The notes under the pieces: model-generated
What the model was told of the DNA's origin: nothing
The model's database searches: none
The model's input: the letters and a program-made list of their open reading frames with translations, nothing else
Made by a program: the position numbers and the translations under genes
Assembly (NCBI GenBank): GCA_003116995.1
Contig: BDSL01000104.1
Coordinates: 186,001-250,000 of the forward strand
Direction: 5' to 3'
Source: Yamagishiella unicocca
Taxonomy: Eukaryota > Chlorophyta > Chlorophyceae > Chlamydomonadales > Volvocaceae
DNA length: 64,000 nt
Shown: in pieces, positions 49,401-56,877 of the stretch
Layout of the letters: the number at the start of each line of letters is the position of its first letter
How positions within the stretch are numbered: the stretch's first letter is position 1

Positions 49401-52400
49401 CTGCAAATGAACACCACACCGCCTTCCATATCCTTTCAAACACACGGCAGAATCACCCCCCGTCCCCTGGCTCCTGCCACCCCCCCCCCACACACACACT
49501 CTCTTACACCACCCCGTTGCCGCCCTGCCCCCCCCCTTCCCCCGGGCAGCTCATCCGTATCTCGTCCGCCCTGGAGGACGAGCTGCTGCTGCTTTGCTCG
49601 TACGTGCTCAAGCTGCGCTCCGTGACGCCCACAAGGCCCCCGCCGCTGCCGTACATCATGGACCTCTTCAACGGCGATGACGTGGAGAAGGTGGGTAGCT
49701 GCTGCTGGCTGCACCGCGTGCCGGCTGCTGGCAGCACCGCGTGCCGAAACGCACGGGGACCCTGCGTGCCTTGCGGTGCCTCCCTCCGCCCCGCCGTCCC
49801 CGCCACGAACACGCCTGCCCGGGCCCCCTTCCCCCCCCTTCTTACACGGGTTTCCCTCACAATCCCCCGTCTCCCTCTCCCCCCCCTTGCTCATGCCGCA
49901 GATGGACTACCTGACCCCGGAGCAGCTGCTGTACGCCGCTCAGCTGCAGGCCTTCCTGAAGCGGCGGCTGGGGTACGTTGAGATCAACTGGAAGGGGCAG
50001 CTCATCGAGCCTTGCTTCTTCAAGCTCACGCCGGAGGTGGGGTGGGGGGGTTCGAGGGAAACCCGTGGATGTCCGAAAAAACGTTTAAAACAGAAGTTTT
50101 GAGATGCATGCTGGAGAACTGGGTTGGGGATACGAAAGCCGAAGGTCGTAATATGACCTTTGGGGGTGTGTGCAGGTGCCGGAGGTGAGGGGGTGGGTGA
50201 GGGGGTGTGTATAAAATCCGTGAGGTGGGGGAGGGGCGGGGGTGCCGCAGGTGAGGGTGTGTGTTTGTGTGCGGTGCCGGAGTCTACCGCTGTGGACGTG
50301 CGTCGAGGATCACGCAGCCCAAGTCGCAAAAATAACGGGAAAAAACCCTGTCAGCGGCCCCCTCCTTCGGTTCATCTGCCATCCAGACTCCTCACCCTAG
50401 CCATTCCAAAATCAACCTATCACCTCCTCCCGACCTCCCCTCCCCGCCCCTCCCGCCCCCAGTGCTCCAACCGTGTAACCAGCAACGTGTACTGCGAGGC
50501 CACACTCGACCGGATCAACCACACCGTGTCGCCGGACAGCCGAGCATTCCCCACGGTCAAGGCGGCGGAGCTGGTGGAAGTGCTGGAGGTGAGGGGGGTG
50601 GGGATGGGGTGGGGTGCGGGCGGGGTTGGGGTGCGACAGGCGGGGGCGAGGGACGCGGGGATGCGGGGGTGGGACCTTCTGACGTGTTGCGGGCCGGTTG
50701 AGTGTCCGGTGGCAGGGATGGTGCGTGTGGAGCCGTATCCTCCAGCAGCTGCCCCGTGTCCCACCCACCCCGACCCCACGCTCCTGCCTCCATCCAGGAC
50801 GAACACCGCCCGCCTCCCCTCGCCCTCCTCCCCTCCCCTCCACTCACTGTTGTGGCCCCCCCAACCTTCCTCTCCCCCGCTCCCACACCCCCTCCCGCCA
50901 GGACGTGGTGGACGACATAGAGCTGGACGCCCGGCTTGAGGGCAACAAGTGGCTCAAGGTGAGAGCAGCCGGGCGGCCATCCCTGGAGCTGGGGGGACTG
51001 GCTGCGGGCGGGGGCGGCTCGGTTTGCGGCCCCAGAAAGGGACAGGGCGGCTTGGGGCGGGTGGGTCGTGGGTCGTGTCATGTCGTACCTCACCCCGGCC
51101 CCCCTCCCCACCAGGCTGTGTCCGTGGTCGCCCGCTACCGCATGCGGCTGCTGGAGCTGACGTTCTACCTGGCGGTGGGGACACTCATGTTCCAGGTGGG
51201 GTGGGGGAGACCCGGGGCGAGGGGGTGCTCGGGGTTTGGTGGGAAGATAGGGCAGTGCAAGGGGGGGGTGCTTCCCAGCTGCCCGGGTTTCGCGCCCACC
51301 TCCGCCACCACCAACTGTACAGGCCGTGTAGACCGGGGCGGTGGTGGGAATGATGGAGCCGGCGCAAGTAGGGCTTCCTGAAACCCCCTCCCTCCCCCTC
51401 CCCCTCCCCCTCCCCCTCCCTCACCTCCCCCCCCCCACACGCCCCCAGGCGCTGGCTGACGCACGCTGGGGCCCCCACACGGAGTTCAGCGAGCGCGGCG
51501 ACAACTGGGCGACCATAGTGCTGTCGGTGTCGGTGATGCTACAGTCCACATGCACCATACTGCTCTACATATCCTTCGCGTACACAGGTGGGCGGCCAGG
51601 GGTCGCGGGAGCCCTGGGGGGGGAGGGGTTCCACTGCAACACGGCCCCCCAGTACCTCATGCCACATACTCGTAAACATGTACACCTGTACACCTGCTAC
51701 CCTGCTACCCCTACCGCGCGACACCGCCTCTCCCCCCCAGACCTCAACAAATACCTGAACCACGAGGTGCCCAAGATGATCAGCCGCATGACGCAGTTCG
51801 GGGAGGCGGTGCAGGAGGTGCTGGCACCCAAGGATGGCGCCACCGGCACCGGCGGAGGGACCGGAGGGACAGGAGGGGCAGGAGGGGGCGGAGGGGGCGG
51901 AGGGGGCAAGAAGGGCGAGGACGCGGACCCCGCCGCAGGCGAGGGGGCCTCCGCGGCCAAGGCGCTGGGCCTGCCCGCCCCCCCCCTGGACCAGAGCCGC
52001 GGCTGGTCTGACATCCTGAAGTCCTTCGTGGCCTTCATTGTCGTCATCGTCCGCAACGCCAAGTTCTGGTACTTCAACATGCTGCTGTCGGCCTCGCTAG
52101 CGGGCTTCTTCGTGTCGCCGTTCTTCCTGGTCTTCCACTTCACAATCTACTTCCTGGATTTCGACAGTGGTACGTGACGTGACATGACATGATGGGGCGG
52201 GGCGGGGCGGGGCGGGGGGGGCAGGCCCCACCGGCGTAACCAGGGGCCTAGGACTCGATGGGGGGTGACTCGGTGTGGTGGGGCGGCCGCGAGAGTGGCA
52301 CTCGCCCCCACCCCCGTGCCTGACCCTCCGCTAAGTCCCTGCCCCCCTGCCACTACCCCGCCACCCTCCCCCCCCTACTGGTCCCAACCCCCCCTGCTGG

Positions 52401-53788
52401 TCCCCAACTCCTTCCCCCCGCCCGCCCGCAGGCAAGCAGCTGGTAATGGCCATCCAGCGGTCGGGTATCAACATCCTCAACACCTTCGTGCTGGCGGTGC
52501 TGGCCATCTACGTGTTCGCGGTGGTGACCTTCCTCGTGTTCGCCGACCCCACGGCGGCCGACAAGGGCGACGGGCCCCCCTGCGACACCTTCTACCAGTG
52601 CATGGGCGCCCACATGCTCACGGGCATCATGGGGGACATCTCCAGCCTCTTCAACTCGGACCTGTGGGACACCGGTGAGGGGGGGAGGGCGGGAAGGAGG
52701 GGAGGAGGGGAAGGAGGGGGGAGGGGGGGCGGGAAGGAGGGTTTCTGCCGGCTGCTTCTTGCCGCACGGTCCTTGCGACCTGTATTAGCGCCTGAGTGCC
52801 TTTGGTATGTGGCTGGCAATCAAGTTATCGGGGTTTCGGACGCTCAGTGGCCTGGGGGATGCGAAGCAAGCAACAGCGAATCAAGCGGGGAGCCCCGGTC
52901 CAGGCCCCCCCCCAGTTTTCCGGCATGCGCAACGCGTATCCACAGACTATTCGCCAGTTAGTTTCTGCCCTCCATTTCCTATGTCGTCTACTAACCGGGT
53001 CTCCTCCACCCTCCCCCTCTCCCGCGCTCCCCCCGCAGTGCCTGAGCAAGTGAACATGAGTGGGCTGCAGCAGGCGCGAACCATCTTCGTGCTGTTCTTC
53101 TTCATGATCTGGAACTTTGTGCTGAGTAACATTTTCGTCGGTCTCATCGCCTCCGCCTTCGAGGCCATCCGCGATGACCAAAACACCATCAACTCGGACC
53201 GCCTGTCCAAGTGCCTCATCTGCTCGCAAGACATGTACCTGTTCAACGAGAAGATACAGGTCGGTGGGGTGCGGGGGGGGGGAGGAGCAGGGGTGACGTA
53301 ACCCGGTGGTGCGGCGGAGTGGGTGAGCCACGTGGCGTCGTACGACACGTTTGCGGCAGCGGAGGTTGCCGTACATGAGGTGGGAGGCGAAGGCCACACG
53401 CGGCGACACGGACGGAGGGGCAGCCGCCGCCGCCTCGCCCCCTGGCGGCGCTCCATCCACCAAGCGACCCGTGGGACATCGACATCTCGGTGGCTCCCCC
53501 ACCTCTCCACCTCCCTCAACACCTCCTCCCTCTCCCCCCTTGCAGGGTGGCTTCGACGAGCACATCTTGAAGCAGCACAACGCGCTGTCGTACGTGTTCT
53601 TCCTGCACCACCTCCGCGCCACCGCCGTGGAGGACTACACGGGCACCGAGAGTGTGGTCGCCCACGTGCTGGCCAACGCCAAGACCACCACCGACAAGGG
53701 CACCTGGCTGCCGGTGTCTAAGTCGCTGGCGGTGATGCACGCATTGGCGCTGGCGGCCAGCAGGGAGGGCGGGGCGGGGGGGCAGTAA
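25452..53788 (+). CDS. IP3R: Inositol 1,4,5-trisphosphate receptor / ryanodine receptor family Ca2+ channel
   Basis: Giant intracellular Ca2+-release channel, 54 exons in 28.3 kb; my exon set sums to 9,309 bases, 3,102 residues plus stop, with phases consistent throughout. Animal IP3Rs are about 2,700 residues. Order: N-terminal beta-trefoil (about residues 1-240; CLKYGDTIYLKVDGKQAFLS, DLKDCLFEV, LDEGGQEGSWF), MIR repeats (about 240-560), RIH-type helical domains (about 560-1,100 and 1,210-2,060), a disordered charged linker (about 2,105-2,270), RIH-associated domain (about 2,270-2,500), six-helix channel and C-terminal zinc finger (2,600-3,102). The start ATG at 25452 aligns with animal N-termini. 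Family role: tetramer in ER or acidic-store membrane, opened by ligand and Ca2+. Introns hold most of the dispersed repeats in this window. Introns 6 and 24 look like GC-AG. Ligand contacts and the pore filter differ from animal channels (see findings). Confidence 0.93.
27246..27306. repeat. 14-base tandem repeat in channel intron 3
   Basis: About 4.4 units of GGGCGTGTTAAGCT, non-coding. Confidence 0.85.
27993..28052. repeat. 17-base AT-rich tandem repeat before exon 4
   Basis: Three to four units of roughly CATGGTTAATAGTTTAA, an AT-rich island in very GC-rich DNA, ending 27 bases before the exon 4 acceptor. Confidence 0.8.
28419..28489 (-). repeat. Family A repeat, reverse, before exon 5 of the channel gene
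   Basis: Starts AAGTTCTCCAGCATGCATC and ends with the diverged GGGTTTTCCTTGCA form of the exon-facing word, 78 bases before the acceptor. Confidence 0.7.
29724..29820. repeat. 12-base tandem repeat in channel intron 7
   Basis: Eight near-perfect copies of CACCACCCAGGC. Open frames across it (a Val-Pro-Gly-Trp-Cys-Leu-Gly-Gly repeat on the minus strand) are artefacts. Confidence 0.9.
33400..33430 (+). repeat. Family A repeat, forward, after exon 14
   Basis: CGAGGAAGACCCGTGGATGC plus a short A-run, starting 24 bases into intron 14. A C-family word follows at 33513 in the same intron, upstream of the acceptor. Confidence 0.8.
35595..35638 (-). repeat. Family A repeat, reverse, before exon 19
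   Basis: Ends CCACGGGTCTTCCTCGAA 15 bases upstream of the exon 19 acceptor. Exon 19 is bracketed: the next copy, after its donor, is in mirror orientation. Confidence 0.85.
35799..35837 (+). repeat. Family A repeat, forward, after exon 19
   Basis: TTCGAGGAAGACCCGTGG-type word 10 bases inside intron 19, mirror image of the copy before the same exon. Confidence 0.85.
36163..36203 (+). repeat. Family A repeat, forward, after exon 20
   Basis: TTGCGAGGACGACCCGTGGA followed by the A-run, 44 bases inside intron 20. The same intron carries a B word (36394-36420) and a C word (36529-36554) near its 3' end. Confidence 0.75.
36529..36554 (+). repeat. Family C repeat before exon 21
   Basis: TGGATTCGCGGATTCTCTTA followed by TCAACC and a C-rich tract, 46 bases before the acceptor. 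Related copies: 32121-32145, 33513-33540, 39428-39460, 41022-41050 (all before acceptors); reverse copies at 45954-45987 and 58790-58816. Confidence 0.75.
38047..38120 (-). repeat. Family A repeat, reverse, before exon 24
   Basis: Begins TTTCTCCAGCATGCATTTCC and ends near a diverged TTCACGGGCTGTCC word, 46 bases before the acceptor. Confidence 0.7.
39087..39135 (+). repeat. Family A repeat, forward, after exon 25
   Basis: TTCGAGGGAAACCCGTGGAT and downstream element, 33 bases inside intron 25; a C word precedes the acceptor of the same intron. Confidence 0.8.
41103..41171 (-). repeat. Family A repeat, reverse, before exon 30
   Basis: AAGTCCTCCAGCACGCATCT through CCACGGGTCCTCCTCG, 29 bases before the acceptor. 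The same intron has a forward A word (CTCGAGGAAGACCTGTTGG, 40869-40887) beside its donor, so both arms occur in one intron. Confidence 0.8.
42325..42422. repeat. 30-base G-rich tandem repeat in channel intron 32
   Basis: Three to four units of GGGCCTTGAAGGGGGGGAGA plus AGGCGGG tail directly after the exon 32 donor. Confidence 0.85.
44396..44662 (-). repeat. Full-length family A element (about 265 bases), reverse, intron 35
   Basis: Extends past the palindrome seen in shorter copies into a further segment (AGCTTAGCCGCCAAAGG, GCGCACCAACTCCCACAG, GGACCGCGATG). Ends CCACGGGTTTCCCTCGAA 74 bases before exon 36. A 13-base internal duplication (GCATCTCAAAACT-like) is present. Highly similar inverted partner at 45510-45770. 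Confidence 0.88.
44943..45196. repeat. 31-33-base minisatellite in channel intron 36
   Basis: Seven to eight units containing GGTTGGAGGGGTAATACACAG or GGTGCTACACAGCC alternates. It lies between the two inverted full-length A elements. Confidence 0.9.
45510..45770 (+). repeat. Full-length family A element (261 bases), forward, intron 37
   Basis: Starts TTCGAGGGAAACCCGTGGAT 21 bases inside intron 37 and ends GGCCATCGCGGTCCGG. Contains the palindrome around AAGGTCGTAATATGACCTT. Inverted copy of 44396-44662. Confidence 0.88.
45857..45922 (+). repeat. Second family A copy in intron 37
   Basis: GAGGAAGACCCGTGGATGCG onward to GATGTATGCTGG, forward, mid-intron; followed by a reversed C-family copy (45954-45987). 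The only A copy not close to a splice site. Confidence 0.75.
46218..47070 (+). other. Channel gene exons 38-39: low-complexity charged linker
   Basis: Exons 46218-46422 and 46781-47070 encode about 165 residues (2,104-2,268) of Ala/Ser/Gly/Glu/Arg-rich sequence with no folded-domain match (SRRESSASAKGLASKAEQ, GAVEEGAEREGSSRGGQQ). Probably disordered. Frame and splice phases agree, so it is likely translated; animal IP3Rs carry a regulatory segment at a similar place. Confidence 0.65.
47562..47613 (+). repeat. Family A repeat, forward, after exon 40
   Basis: TTCGAGGAAGACCCGTGGAT through AACAGACGTTTTG, 29 bases inside intron 40. Confidence 0.85.
50051..50163 (+). repeat. Family A repeat, 113-base form, forward, after exon 46
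   Basis: TTCGAGGGAAACCCGTGGAT through the palindrome and CCTTTGG, starting 14 bases inside intron 46. Same 113-base limits as the copy at 16436-16548. Confidence 0.88.
50902..53788 (+). other. Channel gene exons 48-54: transmembrane pore and zinc finger
   Basis: Exons: 50902-50958, 51115-51195, 51449-51587, 51741-52169, 52432-52674, 53039-53259, 53546-53788. Hydrophobic helices: LLELTFYLAVGTLMF, WATIVLSVSVMLQSTCTILL, SFVAFIVVIVRN, LAGFFVSPFFLVFHFTIYFL, FVLAVLAIYVFAVVTFLVF and the pore-lining IFVLFFFMIWNFVLSNIFVG. The filter reads TGIMGD (52620-52637) where animal IP3Rs have GGGVGD. The C-terminal CLIC...EHILKQHN (Cys2-His2) and DYTGTESVVAHVL match the IP3R/RyR zinc-finger tail. A Gly-rich insertion (about 40 residues, 51840-51935) sits in the loop after the second helix. 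Confidence 0.93.
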
Positions 53789-55983
53789 GGGGGGAGGGGG
53801 GTGACAGTGTGTATGCGGTAGGACTCAAGTACATGGCCAGGAGGCAGCGACGGTGAGTGGATGTGCGCGAGCGTGCGAGCGTGCCTGCGAGGCTGGGTGG
53901 GCGCCACGAGGGGAGGGGGCAGCAGGGCGGAGTGAAGCACGGGCTGGTGCCGGGGGCTGGTGCGCGGGTGGTGGAGCGCGGCTCGAGCAGCTGTGGTGGC
54001 TGGCGGGGGCGAGCGGGGCGGCACCCGAGCACCACCACAGCCTCAGCTCACGGGGGTATGCACGCGGCGTGGTGGGGTGGTGGGTGGTGGCGTACATAGT
54101 GCGGTGGAGGGGGTGATGATGTGCGATGATCGATTACCGCAGCGGCGGTGGTGGCTGCCAGGGGTGGCATCAGAATGACCTGCTAGGACACACGACTTGG
54201 ACACGCGGGCGGGCTGGGGGGCTGGCGGGCTGGGTGAGGCAGTGGGGTCGGGGGGCCGACACAGCAGCGCACCCGGCATGTTCGCCGCGACCTGGCCGCA
54301 CCCCACACCCGAATGGGGCGGCCCCCGCCCTGGCGGCAACCAGCTACTCTTCGTGTGCCCGCTTGCGTGGTGGTGGGACACCAGGCCAGAGCGGCGCCCC
54401 CGGGGGGAGGGAGGCTGGGCCTTATGTTGCTTCGCCCTAGGCTGTGTTGTTCTGCCTTTCACGGACATGCAGTGCCTGGTGCGGTACCTTCTTCTTGTCT
54501 TCGTTTGTGAAATGCTTCATGCGTCTGTACTGGGTGGCAGAGGAGGGACAAAATCAGCGGTGCAGGCACATAGCCGCCAACGCACCGGCCCCGCCATCTC
54601 TTGCTTAGTTTGGTTGGACGGCGGGTTAAGACCGAAGCCTCGCGCATGTTTATTGCCAGCGGGCTGCTGCTGACACGATTTTTGATGCAGGCGAACGTAA
54701 CCGCAAACACCGCATCTCAACTGGGGGCGCCGTTTGTCGTATGTCGTACGGCTGGCTGGCTGACGTGGGAATGATGTCCACATCGTGAGCTTGGTGTGGT
54801 TGGACTTCGTGTCAATAGTCGACTGGTGCATTAGCAAGATGTGCATTAGCAAGATGGATATCATTTTATACGTGATGACTGCTTTATTATATACTTTGCT
54901 CCTTCGTGCTCCTAACCGTGACTGCAGTTTTCTTTTCCTTTTAGTTTTCCCTTGCACCCCGTGCGTGTAAGTATCTCCCCGTATCTCTTAACTGTTCAGC
55001 CGCGGGGCAGATAGAGAGCACCACAACCTTCCTGGCCTTATCCGTGTGCCGATGTCCTCGACTAGCAGGGCATGTAACAGCAACTCGCTGCGAGCTGCAT
55101 ACGTAAAACGAAACGGCGGACACGGTTTACACCAGAAGCATCTCCCTGACTTACAGCTCGGAACATTAGCAGGAACATGCAGACAGCTGTCCGCAACCAC
55201 GAACCTCTCTCGCGTACCACCAGCAGCCAGGTCGCACGCAGGAACGATACGAATAAAAAGCTGCACTCACAGAGCATCCCCCCCATCCTTCCCGCACCCA
55301 CCCCACCCGACAAAAATGGTAAAAAACACATCAGGGATGCACGGCCATGTACAATGATTGGCCAGCAGAACGAGCACCAGCCACAAACGCCAATATATGC
55401 GTGACAATGAAATCAGGGCCGCAGGCAAACACCCTGTTAGAAATACATCCGGTCTACAGGGGACTGTTGGGGCCCCCACAAGCAGCCCCGCCTTCACCTT
55501 GGAAGTCCTTGTCCCCGGTCCGGCTACAACGAAATAAAGTACAACTGGCGGCGTCGTCCGGGTGATCGCGGCGATAATCAGGCAGCGCCACCCTGACGCG
55601 CAGCAAAGAAGGAATGGCCGACGGAAGCACAGCCGGCTACTCAGCAAACGCTGGAAAATCCACCCCTACGACAGCACCTGCTGCCGTGGTGGAAGATGAC
55701 CATCAGCCTGTCCTAACATGAAAGGTTCTGGAACACCGCGTCGATGCGCCTACGGTCATTGCCTGTTGTTGGCGTGGCAGCGTACATCACCGTTGACAAC
55801 ACATGCAGCGCGAGCAGCAGCGCCTCAAAATGCAAGCAGCCCTACGTACCCTAAAGGCTGCTCACGCGAAACTATGTATACCACAGTCAGTAGTTGCATT
55901 TGTTTATATTGGGAAGCAACTCAGGTTCGTCATGTTGATCAGTGAAACCCTAATCAGCGACACGGCGACAATCATCAACGCAT
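53789..55983. other. Convergent 3' region, channel gene to Gly-rich gene
   Basis: 2.2 kb with no recognised gene. The first plus-strand TGTAA after the channel stop is at 54966-54970, implying a 3' UTR of about 1.2 kb. Minus-strand TGTAA (TTACA at 55127-55131 and 55151-55155) could end the Gly-rich transcript. GC falls sharply after 54,650. Confidence 0.5.
54966..54970 (+). terminator. Likely poly(A) signal TGTAA of the channel gene
   Basis: First TGTAA after the stop at 53788; the AT-richer DNA around it fits a 3' end. Distance (about 1.18 kb) is long, so moderate confidence. Confidence 0.45.
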
Positions 55984-56562
55984 CTAAGCCACGCCGTTTA
56001 CGACGCGTGGTCGGAATCGCGACCGTCGTGCATCGTCGGTACCAAGCAGGCAATAGCCCAACGAATGGAGTACTGAGGCCGCGACGATGGCTGGCCACAC
56101 CCACGCGCCTTCATACATCAGCCAGTTATAGAAGGATTCGCCACCACTGTACCCGCCATGGTCGCCGAAGCCGCCATTGAAGGACCCGCCCCTCCAGCCT
56201 CCCCCGCCAAAGCCTCCAGCGCCATCGTCGCCATCGCTGCCACTGCCGTCGTCGCCCTTGCCCCTCCTTCGCTTCCGTAGCTTAGGCTTGCTGGCAACGA
56301 ACTCCAAAAAGCGGGATGCCGATGCACGTGTCCCTGCTCTTGGCGCCTTTGTTGCACCGCGAGCCACTACGAACAGGGGACCTCGCCCAGCACGCGGCTG
56401 CGCTGCTTCTCGTGCTTGGGGCAAACTGCTGTCATATGAGCACGATGCCGGCGGGGCGATGGCAGGCAAGCTAGCCGCTCCTGAGAGCGCGCCTAGGCCT
56501 TTGCTGACACTGCCAAGCGGAACTGCTGCTGCAAGTCCCGCTGGCAAGAGCACAACAACCAT
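55984..56562 (-). CDS. Glycine-rich protein with C-terminal hydrophobic segment, unknown function
   Basis: One uninterrupted frame of 192 codons, unusual here because nearly every other gene is split. The first 90 residues are Ala/Ser/Arg-rich with few acidic residues (VARGATKAPRAGTRASAS), resembling a transit peptide; then a basic patch (KPKLRKRRRGKGDD), a Gly-rich tract (GGFGGGGWRGGSFNGGFG) and a conserved-looking C-terminus with a probable membrane helix (SFYNWLMYEGAWVWPAIVAA...LHSLGYCLL). Start ATG at 56562 is preceded by a hydrophobic-reading leader. I do not recognise the family; an organelle membrane protein is an inference from composition only. Confidence 0.55.
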   Translation of the reverse strand: MVVVLLPAGLAAAVPLGSVSKGLGALSGAASLPAIAPPASCSYDSSLPQAREAAQPRAGRGPLFVVARGATKAPRAGTRASASRFLEFVASKPKLRKRRRGKGDDGSGSDGDDGAGGFGGGGWRGGSFNGGFGDHGGYSGGESFYNWLMYEGAWVWPAIVAASVLHSLGYCLLGTDDARRSRFRPRVVNGVA

Positions 56563-56877
56563 ATAGAGTTATGTAGGAAGAAGACGAATGCCCCCGTCGA
56601 GAAGCTGTTCTACGAGCCCACGTCACCCGTCCCACGTTCTACGGGACCCGGGACGCTACGCTTTGTGTGCACTTTTCAGTGATACCCTGTGGTAGTCTAA
56701 CTTATTTGCCTATTGTCGATATACATACAGAGGTGCGGAGAAGCCTACATCATCCTGCATGCTGCGAGTACGGCTGTCGTAACAGGGAAAGAGTCGCGAC
56801 TTGGCGACTTCAACAGCTCCTTGGAAACGTAGTTAATTGCATGATACCTTTCACAAACTTGCCCAGCGGCTTTGATA
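56563..56877. promoter_or_regulatory. Divergent spacer (Gly-rich gene / GCIP-like gene)
   Basis: 315 bases between two head-to-head starts, AT-richer than the coding flanks. Presumed promoters of both genes; no motif I can name. Confidence 0.45.

Larger units (their letters stand above)
47382..50588 (+). other. Channel gene exons 40-47: RIH-associated domain and linker to the pore
   Basis: Exons: 47382-47532, 47836-47924, 48131-48220, 48507-48694, 49069-49240, 49550-49690, 49902-50036, 50463-50588. NLQNVLQLQPQ, GPCFSNQQSLAGTNFLAS, RCYDILDFDVIDRQIGRL and CSYVLKLRSVTP match the RIH_assoc block of IP3R/RyR; TSNVYCEATLDRINHTV matches the segment before the first transmembrane helix (NHTAQIEIVRLDRTMEQI-like in animals). 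Confidence 0.85.

Noticed and set aside
55267..55647. 126-codon minus-strand frame
   Set aside because: Cysteine- and leucine-rich translation without homology in the convergent 3' region; treated as UTR or spacer.
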